Shown: positions 57,222 through 64,000 of the stretch, one piece after another | Layout: the number at the start of each line of letters is the position of its first letter | How positions within the stretch are numbered: the stretch's first letter is position 1 | Source of the DNA: an uncultured Flavobacteriales bacterium | Lineage (GTDB): Bacteria > Bacteroidota > Bacteroidia > Flavobacteriales_G > Salibacteraceae | NCBI GenBank assembly: GCA_943788775.1 | Contig: CALSRO010000003.1 | Span: 372,001-436,000 of the forward strand | Reading direction: 5' to 3' | DNA: 64,000 bases | Position numbers and translations under genes: made by a program | The notes under the pieces: generated by a model | What the model was told of the DNA's origin: nothing | What the model saw: only the letters and a program-made list of their open reading frames with translations | Database searches by the model: none

Positions 57222-57617
57222 ATGAAAAAAATTGAAGTGGTTGCTGCTGTGATATTCTATGAAGATCAGGTGCTTTGTGTTCAACGACCTAAAAACAAAC
57301 TACCCTATATTTCGGAGAAATATGAATTTCCTGGTGGAAAAGTGGAAAAAGGAGAAACAAAAGAAGAGGCTTTGCACCGCGAATTATTGGAAGAATTAAA
57401 TCTATCTACAAACATCAATTCCTCGTTTCTAACTGTTGTTCATCGATACCCTGATTTTGAACTTACGATGCACAGTTTTATGTGTGAAGTGGATTCAAAA
57501 GAACTCACACTTCGTGAACATATAGACCAAAAATGGCTAACAATCAACGAACTTACTGGGTTGGATTGGGCCGCAGCTGATGTTCCAATTGTAGACAAAT
57601 TGGTTTCTAATGGATGA
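57222..57617 (+). CDS. MutT-like Nudix hydrolase
   Basis: This 131-residue nucleoside-triphosphate pyrophosphohydrolase of the MutT group has a complete Nudix box (residues 39-61), G-x5-E-x7-REL-x-EE-x-N-L with Gly39, Glu45, Arg53, Glu54, Glu57 and Glu58. The last conserved Gly is replaced by Asn. The N-terminus IEVVAAVIFYEDQVLCVQRP is typical of 8-oxo-dGTP or CTP pyrophosphohydrolases. It overlaps the giant helicase gene by 8 bases, so the two are translationally coupled. That implies a shared role in nucleotide-linked defence or repair rather than general housecleaning (inference). Confidence 0.92.
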   Translation: MKKIEVVAAVIFYEDQVLCVQRPKNKLPYISEKYEFPGGKVEKGETKEEALHRELLEELNLSTNINSSFLTVVHRYPDFELTMHSFMCEVDSKELTLREHIDQKWLTINELTGLDWAAADVPIVDKLVSNG

Positions 57618-60600
57618 CCTAATCCAAAGTTTCAATAAGAGTTTACAGACTGGCTATGTAGATAAGTCCATTCTATCTAATTTGGACTATCAGCCTGAAC
57701 TACTCGTCAATCAGAAGAATCCACCTAAAAAGGTGCTTTCTACCATACTTCATGAGCTCGAACACTGCAATCAGTTTTATATCTCTGTTGCCTTTGTCAC
57801 AACCAGTGGAGTTGCTGCCATAATCAACAAACTAAAAGAGCTAGATGACAGGGAAATAAAAGGTAAAATACTAGTCTCTCAGTACTTAAATTTCACTCAG
57901 CCTGAGGCACTAAAAAGGCTTTTGCAGTTCAACAATATAGACCTAAGAATTGCAACCATTGGAAACGCTCATACCAAAGGTTACATCTTCGCAAGCAAAG
58001 AGCATTACAACCTAATTGTTGGGAGCAGTAACCTTACAGCTCAGGCTTTATCTACTAACAAAGAGTGGAATATTAAAGTCTCCGCATTAGACGAAAGTGG
58101 CATAGTTGAAAAAGTAATGCGAGAGTTTCATTCCGATTTTGAAAAAGGAACGCCCGTAACGACTGAATATATTAGGACTTATGAAGAAATTTATCATAGT
58201 CAATTCCTACTAAATCGAAAAAACAAACTTGAAAGCCTAGCCGAATCACAACCACTGATAAAGCCTAATTCAATGCAAATAGATGCATTGGAAAATCTTA
58301 ACAAATTAAGGATTCAGGGAAAAAACAAAGCCCTGATCATTTCAGCAACAGGAACTGGAAAAACCTTTTTATCAGCATTTGACGCTAAAGTGTTTATTCC
58401 TAAAAAATTACTTTTTGTAGTTCATCGATTGACTATTGCGAAAGGCTCACTCAATACATTCCGAAGTGTTTTTGGGAACGATAAAACCATGGGTTTGTAT
58501 TCTGGAAACCAACTTGATTTGGATTGTGACTTTGTGTTTTCTACTATTCAAACCATTTCTAAAGAAAACCACTTAAAGAACTTTGCTAAAGATCATTTTG
58601 ATTACATCATCATTGATGAAACACATCGGTCGGGTGCAGATTCATATTTGCGTTTGATTGATCATTTTGAACCGCGGTTTCTATTAGGAATGACTGCTAC
58701 ACCTGAGCGGACAGACGGCAACAATATATTTCAACACTTTGATCACAACATTGCTTACGAAATCAGATTAAGCAGAGCTATGGAAGAGGAAATGCTTAGC
58801 TCTTTCCATTACTATGGCGTTACTGATTTATCGATTGATAACACCGAAGTCGAAAGAAAATCAGATTTCAAATATTTAGTTTCGAGCGAACGCGTTGAAC
58901 GCATTATTGAACAAACTAAATTCTATGGCAGTGATAATGGAATAACGAGAGGTTTGATCTTCTGTTCTAGAAAGAATGAAGCAATTGAATTATCGGAATT
59001 GTTCAATTCAAAAGGATTCAAAACAATTGCCTTAACTGGAGATAGTAATGAACAAGAAAGAGAGCGAGCAATTGAAAAACTCGAGTCAGATAATCTGAGT
59101 GAAAAACTCGATTACATTTTCACGGTAGACATTTTCAACGAAGGGATTGATATTCCAAAAATCAATCAGATCATCATGCTTCGGCCTACAGATTCAGCAA
59201 TAATTTTTATTCAGCAATTAGGTCGAGGATTAAGAAAAGTAGATGGGAAAGGATATTTGACAGTGATTGATTTTATTGGAAACTATGAAAATAATTACCT
59301 CATCCCTATCGCCTTGTATGGCGATACATCCTACAACAAAGACTCTTTAAGGAAACTGATAACGGAAGGAAGCAGAATGATACCTGGTGCCTCAACCATC
59401 AATTTTGATGAAATCACCAAAGAAAGAATCTTTCAATCTATTGACTCTGCCAATATGCAATTGTTCGCTGACTTGAAAAAGGATTACAACCTATTGAAAT
59501 TCAAGTTGGGACGAACGCCAATGATGATGGACTTTATTGAGCATGGTTCGCGCGATCCGTTCTTATTTGTGGATTACGCAAATTCTTATTACAATTTTAT
59601 TTTAAAGGCTGAGAAAGCTGAAAACCTTGAGCTTTCAAAGCAGCAGGTAAAATTAATGGAGCTGTTTTCTAAAGAACTAAACAACTCAAAACGCCTTGAA
59701 GAAAGTTTGATCCTTAAAATACTGCTTGAAACAGGAGAACTTTCGGTAAATGAATTGAAAGAGCGAGTGCTTAAAAAATATGGATATTCCATTTCTGAAG
59801 AGACTATAAATTCCTGCGTTTTCAACTTAAATTTTGAGTTTATACGCGAAAAAAAGGACGGTAAAATGCTTTCAGCGAAAGAGATTTATGACTTTGACAT
59901 TATAAATCTTGAAAACGGAAAATTGCTCTTTTCCAACTCTTTTAAAGCGCATTTGAATCAAAATGAGTTCAAGCGCTTCCTAATTGATTCAACTGATTAT
60001 TCGATTTATGAATTCGACCGCTTATTTGACGCAGACAAATGGCAAAACGGATTCGTGCTTTATAGAAAGTATTCTCGAAAAGATGTGTTCAGAATATTGA
60101 ATGTGGCGGAAAATCCTGTTGCCCAAAACGTGGGTGGATATTTAGTAAGTCCAGACAATGAGCATTGCCCAATTTTCGTGAACTATCACAAAGAAGATCA
60201 TATTTCGGAGTCGACCAAGTATGAGGATGAATTTATAAACAACAAAGAATTTGATTGGATGTCAAAGTCCAACCGAACCATGAACAGCAATGATGTTCAA
60301 TCCATTCTAGGTAAAAATGGCGCTATTCGTCTCCCGCTGTTTATCAAAAAAAACAATGACGAAGGAATAGACTTTTACTTCATGGGCGAAGTAAGTCCTG
60401 ATTTGAACAAAGTGGAACAAACCACCATGCCAAACAACAGTGGCAGAAAACTTTCGGTGGTAAAAATCAGATTCAATTTAGCCGACCCTGTTATACCTAG
60501 CATGTACAACTATTTGCAAGAGAAGTCCGCAACAAAGGATATTAAAACAGTAAAAACAAGCAAAGTCATTCCGATCCAGCAAGAGTTGAGTTTTGAAGAA

Positions 60601-61062
60601 GAACTGAGAAACCCAATTCCATTGTATGACTTTTACGCAGCCGCAGGCACATTTAGCGAATTACAATCAGAGAAGGATTTCACGCTCATTGAAGGCCCAG
60701 AAAATAGCTCAAGCAACGATTATTTCGCTTGTAAAATTATTGGTGAGTCAATGAATAGAGTTATTCCGAATGGTTCTATATGCTTGTTTAAATCCTATAC
60801 AGGCGGTAGTAGAAATGGCAAAATTGTGTTGGTTGAAAACTTGGATATTCAAGATCCTGATTTCAACTCCGCATTTACCATAAAAACCTACTCCAGTGAA
60901 AAGTCTGTTTCAGAAGAAACATGGGGTCACACGTCCGTTGTATTAAGACCAAACTCATTCGACAGTTCGTATCAAAACATAATCATTACGGCAGAAAATG
61001 CTGCAGAAATGAGGATTGTTGGTGAGTTTATGAGAATTTTAAAAGAAGACAGAAAACAATAG
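57610..61062 (+). CDS. PLD-nuclease / SF2 helicase / DUF3427 / S24 self-cleaving protease fusion
   Basis: This is a 1150-residue four-part protein. First, a phospholipase-D-like nuclease domain (about 45-180) has the HTK...GSSN pattern (His121, Lys123, Gly138-Asn141). Second, a superfamily 2 helicase (about 215-550) has Walker A ATGTGKT (246-252), DETH (336-339), TATPERTDG (362-370) and QLGRGLRK (536-543). Third, a DUF3427-like region follows (about 555-990). Fourth, a LexA/UmuD-type S24 domain (about 1004-1150) has AAAG (Ala1012-Gly1013), GESM (Ser1047) and TIKTY (Lys1092). Ala1012 to Ser1047 is 35 residues, as in E. coli LexA. PLD-helicase-DUF3427 proteins are known near Nudix genes and in defence regions. 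The complete protease triad suggests self-cleavage. The frame is uninterrupted. Function is inferred, not shown. Confidence 0.88.
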   Translation: MDDLIQSFNKSLQTGYVDKSILSNLDYQPELLVNQKNPPKKVLSTILHELEHCNQFYISVAFVTTSGVAAIINKLKELDDREIKGKILVSQYLNFTQPEALKRLLQFNNIDLRIATIGNAHTKGYIFASKEHYNLIVGSSNLTAQALSTNKEWNIKVSALDESGIVEKVMREFHSDFEKGTPVTTEYIRTYEEIYHSQFLLNRKNKLESLAESQPLIKPNSMQIDALENLNKLRIQGKNKALIISATGTGKTFLSAFDAKVFIPKKLLFVVHRLTIAKGSLNTFRSVFGNDKTMGLYSGNQLDLDCDFVFSTIQTISKENHLKNFAKDHFDYIIIDETHRSGADSYLRLIDHFEPRFLLGMTATPERTDGNNIFQHFDHNIAYEIRLSRAMEEEMLSSFHYYGVTDLSIDNTEVERKSDFKYLVSSERVERIIEQTKFYGSDNGITRGLIFCSRKNEAIELSELFNSKGFKTIALTGDSNEQERERAIEKLESDNLSEKLDYIFTVDIFNEGIDIPKINQIIMLRPTDSAIIFIQQLGRGLRKVDGKGYLTVIDFIGNYENNYLIPIALYGDTSYNKDSLRKLITEGSRMIPGASTINFDEITKERIFQSIDSANMQLFADLKKDYNLLKFKLGRTPMMMDFIEHGSRDPFLFVDYANSYYNFILKAEKAENLELSKQQVKLMELFSKELNNSKRLEESLILKILLETGELSVNELKERVLKKYGYSISEETINSCVFNLNFEFIREKKDGKMLSAKEIYDFDIINLENGKLLFSNSFKAHLNQNEFKRFLIDSTDYSIYEFDRLFDADKWQNGFVLYRKYSRKDVFRILNVAENPVAQNVGGYLVSPDNEHCPIFVNYHKEDHISESTKYEDEFINNKEFDWMSKSNRTMNSNDVQSILGKNGAIRLPLFIKKNNDEGIDFYFMGEVSPDLNKVEQTTMPNNSGRKLSVVKIRFNLADPVIPSMYNYLQEKSATKDIKTVKTSKVIPIQQELSFEEELRNPIPLYDFYAAAGTFSELQSEKDFTLIEGPENSSSNDYFACKIIGESMNRVIPNGSICLFKSYTGGSRNGKIVLVENLDIQDPDFNSAFTIKTYSSEKSVSEETWGHTSVVLRPNSFDSSYQNIIITAENAAEMRIVGEFMRILKEDRKQ

Positions 61063-61186
61063 CCGAGAGAGATGAAAGTTATTGAATCTAGCCCATCTAA
61101 ACTACCTTTTTACTAGACAAGAAAGTGTCACGAACTTGGCTAATATCCTTAAAACAAAATTTTTATGTCATAAATAAAACTAAACT

Positions 61187-63064
61187 CTACCTCAACGTAG
61201 CCTCAAAGCCTAATCGAAACCAGCGACCGGGCATGGGTGCATTGGCTGCTTCGGTGTAGTCGGTATCCAAGATATTGGTGCAATCTAACCACAGGTTGAA
61301 CTGATCCATTCGGCAGCCGAGTCTGGCATCCACCAACCAATAGCTTTTGTAATTCTTTCTATCCAAATACCGAGCGGTGGTAGTTAAGGAAACTCTATGG
61401 ATCGCGATCAAGGTGCTTTGCAGTGTTACTTGATGCCGCAGGTTGTTCAACGCATATCTTGAAATGACATCTCCCGTAGAAGATCGGTTCATTTTCAACC
61501 AAGTGTAGGCCACACGGCTGAAACCTAGATCCAACCAATCCGTGATGGTCGCCTTTTGTTGCAATTCATAGCTGAACTCCGCGCCCAGGGTATTTACTGA
61601 CTCAAAGTTCTGAGGTTGCCAAGGTTGGGTTATTGAGTCACGCACCCAATCAATCATATTGGAAGACTGCAGATTGAAAACACTTGCTTGGGTAAAGTGC
61701 TTAGCTCTATTGTATTTAAGGCCACCTTCAAAGTTGTTTGCCTCTTCGGGCTTCAGGTCAGGATTACCCAAATTGGTTGGCCCTACATAATATAGGTCGG
61801 TGAAAGTGGGTAAGCGGAAAGATTGTCCCCACGATCCGAAGGCGCTCAGATTTTCTGAAAAGCCATAGACCAACTCGGCAGATGGCAATACCTGAGTGCC
61901 AAAATCATTCGATTGATTGACATACACTCCTGTGTTCAAGGACAATCGCTCTTGCAAAAACCACATTCTGTTTTCAGCAAACACGCCCATATTGCTACGT
62001 GTCCATTTCCCCAAATTGGAACTATTGATGGCCTCGTTTCGGTACTCAATCCCGATTCCGGCAATACCAATACGATAAGTGTATGACGCGTGCATTTCGC
62101 CTCCGCCTACATCTGTTCTATGCTTGTTTTGGTAAATGGCTGGATCGTTCCGAAACAAGGTGTAGGTATCAAAGTTCTTTCTGATATAGGCCTTAGTCGT
62201 CCATCGAAATGAGCCTTTTTGAATGCTATGCTGCGCAGCAGCAGAATATGTGGTGACCCGTTCTTCGCTGCTTGCATCGATGGGATGTGCGTAAAAACCG
62301 CTCGCCCCAAAATCATTTTGTACAAAACTGCCCATCAGATTAAAATCGCCCAGGTTTGTTTTTGTAATGCTTTGATAATTCACCGTGTGCCGATTCAAAT
62401 CTGTGTTGGCTCGATATCCCGTGCTCTGCGTTCTGCTGGTTGAAATGAAGTGACGCGACTTTTTCGTTCCAAAGTGTGCGCCCGATCCTGCCTGGTATCC
62501 ACCATAGAATGAACTGGGCAACTTACTATCATAAACCTGTCCTAATAATCCAGAAACCTGAATTTCATTGTCCTGCAGAGGCTCGGTAATAATATTAATG
62601 ACACCGCTAAAAGCATTCAGACCATAACGAGATGCCGCAGGACCTTTGATGATTTCAATCTGCTTGATGTTGACCATATCTATTCCAAGGTTCATGTTGT
62701 GATGCCCTGTTTGTGGGTCGTTCATTTTGATTCCATTCACTAAAATCAGTGTCTGGTCAAAGGTTCCACCGCGCAGACTCACATCGGCTTGTGCTCCCCA
62801 AGCGCCTCTTTGTCGAAAGTCAACTCCTGAAACATGCTGCAATAATTCGTTCACACTCTGTGCGGGCATATCGGCAATTTGTGCTTTTGAAATGACATGA
62901 ATATTTCGTCCGGTTTCCATCACCGAAGTCTCTATTCTATTACCGGTAATCACCACTTCCTGTATTTCATTGGTGTCTTGGCTATAGCCATAAACTGGAA
63001 ACAACAGTAAAATCAGTGCCTTTCGCATATGCCTTTTCATTTGGGGCGCGAATATATTTTTCAA
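61187..63064 (-). CDS. BtuB-like TonB-dependent outer-membrane receptor
   Basis: This 625-residue receptor has a signal peptide (ending YGYSQ) and a TonB-box-like N-terminus (EIQEVVITGNRIETS). The plug domain (about 40-155) has VNELLQHVSGVDFRQRG, SLRGGTFDQTLILVNGIKMND and SRYGLNAFSGVINIITE. A 22-strand-type beta barrel follows and ends in an aromatic-rich strand (GRWFRLGFEATLR). The plug resembles BtuB and CirA; cobalamin is likely but unproven. No cobalamin riboswitch fits in the 52-base gap upstream. Confidence 0.85.
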   Translation of the reverse strand: MKNIFAPQMKRHMRKALILLLFPVYGYSQDTNEIQEVVITGNRIETSVMETGRNIHVISKAQIADMPAQSVNELLQHVSGVDFRQRGAWGAQADVSLRGGTFDQTLILVNGIKMNDPQTGHHNMNLGIDMVNIKQIEIIKGPAASRYGLNAFSGVINIITEPLQDNEIQVSGLLGQVYDSKLPSSFYGGYQAGSGAHFGTKKSRHFISTSRTQSTGYRANTDLNRHTVNYQSITKTNLGDFNLMGSFVQNDFGASGFYAHPIDASSEERVTTYSAAAQHSIQKGSFRWTTKAYIRKNFDTYTLFRNDPAIYQNKHRTDVGGGEMHASYTYRIGIAGIGIEYRNEAINSSNLGKWTRSNMGVFAENRMWFLQERLSLNTGVYVNQSNDFGTQVLPSAELVYGFSENLSAFGSWGQSFRLPTFTDLYYVGPTNLGNPDLKPEEANNFEGGLKYNRAKHFTQASVFNLQSSNMIDWVRDSITQPWQPQNFESVNTLGAEFSYELQQKATITDWLDLGFSRVAYTWLKMNRSSTGDVISRYALNNLRHQVTLQSTLIAIHRVSLTTTARYLDRKNYKSYWLVDARLGCRMDQFNLWLDCTNILDTDYTEAANAPMPGRWFRLGFEATLR

Positions 63065-63116
63065 AAAATAAACACCATCATGTTTTCGACCAATTTAACT
63101 CAGCGTAAGAATCACC

Positions 63117-64000
63117 TCAAGCTACTTTTATTCCGTCTTTCTCCAGAAACCACATCACCTGCGATTCCATCTCCTCCTTCGCAGCACAGCTCACATTGAA
63201 CATGGCATAGGGTGCCGCACCCAAAGCCATGTCTGTTCTCCAATCCCATTCACTGATTGAAACCTTTTTCTCCATTATCGAACCACCAAGCCGTGTACAA
63301 CAAATCCTTGTCCTTGACCAGCTGCGCCACGAATACCTCATGTCCATTGATTTTCCAAGTTTTTTCGTGTTTGAACTCGTATCCACTGCCTCTCCAGCAG
63401 ATGAGTGGATTATGATCGGGACTCCAGAAATTCTTAGCGGGTTTGTAATACACTAAGGCTCGGTCATTTAAATATTTCATTCCACCAAAATCGACAGCCG
63501 AACTTTCAAACCCATCCAATTCAAAAGGTATGGCAATCGCCAATTGGTCCACGGTTTTGATGTCTTCCTTAAACAAGGAAACCGCGCCTATTCCCAGCAC
63601 CAACAATACACTAAGTATGGTATTGGAATTACTGTTGCTAACCTTGTGCGCTGTTTCCAAGGGTTCAGTGGGCGTTTTGCGCTTCAACACAAAAGACACC
63701 ATAAATACCAAGGGAATAATCACATACAAGGCTAGACACATAAGGCCTATCAATTCGTGACTTAAGGTGTCCGGTGGAGAGTTGAACATGATCAATCCGA
63801 TGATGCGCGCCAGATTGGCTCCTATCACCAAAACAAAAGCGATAAGCAACCAACCTACAACTTCGATCATATGGAATCGAGTCTTAATACGTCTTTCGTA
63901 AAAGGAGGGTGATGGCCAAGGTTATGACCAAAGCGGTGATCACTAGCTTCAATCCCATGCAGGCAGGTTCTACAAAAAAACAACGAACCGTTGAGTAGGA
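63117..64000 (-). CDS. Exosortase (XrtN-like) with EpsI-like C-terminal domain; partial, two frame breaks
   Basis: This multi-spanning membrane transpeptidase-like enzyme processes C-terminal sorting signals. Read on the minus strand it has the catalytic Cys in EPACMGLKL (near 63950), Arg in GANLARIIGL and His in LSHELIG, the exosortase Cys-Arg-His set. After helices, the C-terminal part shows the EpsI-like DHNPLICWRGSGYEF and ends MWFLEKDGIKVA. Two frame breaks need one base each: near 63893 (a T4 run) and near 63272 (an A5 run, GEKKVSISEWDWRTDM). The N-terminal half lies outside the window. Exosortases in Bacteroidota act on few, often dedicated, substrates; none is visible here. Confidence 0.8.

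Noticed and set aside
63065-63116. Cobalamin riboswitch upstream of the BtuB-like gene
   Set aside because: The gap is only 52 bases, and I see no B12-box-like sequence in it.

Overview
The window looks like chromosome of a Bacteroidota bacterium, probably a marine flavobacterium-like lineage. The evidence is the C-terminal type IX secretion (T9SS) sorting domains on PKD-rich secreted proteins, a complete Bat operon, DUF5686, DUF4403, DUF349 and LytTR families, a BtuB-like TonB receptor, an exosortase, and -7 promoter elements of the form TAnnTTTG in front of several genes. No tRNA, rRNA, CRISPR array, insertion sequence or prophage is visible. Coding density is high and no gap without a gene exceeds about 220 bases.

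Layout. 1-9.9 kb: a 5'-truncated secreted M4 metallopeptidase with a T9SS tail, a 900-residue PD40/beta-sandwich repeat protein, a TPR/SPOR protein, an EEP-fold hydrolase and a YggS-like PLP protein. 10-15 kb (minus strand): a serine operon, serC - unknown Ala/Lys/Glu-rich protein - serA - DUF1015 - LytTR response regulator. 15-18.7 kb (minus): recF - DUF721 - FAD oxidoreductase - thioredoxin-like protein - Cys-rich lipoprotein. 18.7-21 kb: TPR membrane protein, ribH, a SET-domain protein and a MazG-like pyrophosphohydrolase. 21.2-29.5 kb: the Bat operon (moxR, DUF58, a membrane protein, two von Willebrand A proteins, TPR protein, BatD, BatE). 29.6-42 kb: ilvE, alpha/beta hydrolase, DUF349 protein, C45 peptidase-like protein, MiaE-like diiron protein, lipoproteins, DPP-IV-like S9 peptidase, TlpA-like thioredoxin, CsaA and another T9SS PKD protein. 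42-56 kb: a conserved unknown, ispE, a hotdog thioesterase, a chromosomal subclass B1 metallo-beta-lactamase, DUF4403, GNAT, DUF5686, methyltransferase, DUF1801, lipid kinase and clpB. 56-61 kb: a secreted nuclease, then a two-gene Nudix + giant helicase locus. 61-64 kb: a BtuB-like receptor and an exosortase running off the window.

The most unusual locus is 57.2-61.1 kb. A Nudix hydrolase overlaps by 8 nt a 1150-residue protein that joins a phospholipase-D-type nuclease domain, an SF2 helicase, a DUF3427-like region and a complete LexA/UmuD-type S24 self-cleaving protease. The possible Ala-Gly cleavage site lies exactly 35 residues before the catalytic serine, the same distance as in E. coli LexA. 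I infer a DNA-damage- or phage-responsive defence/repair system; the function is not proven.

Quality caveat. At least eleven reading-frame breaks occur in otherwise well conserved genes, including the M4 peptidase, yggS, the SET gene, two Bat genes, a thioesterase and the exosortase. Most lie at short homopolymers, which points to base-call or assembly indels rather than decay. I annotated those genes as single repaired units. One gene near 36.1 kb has instead an in-frame TAA exactly after its signal peptide.
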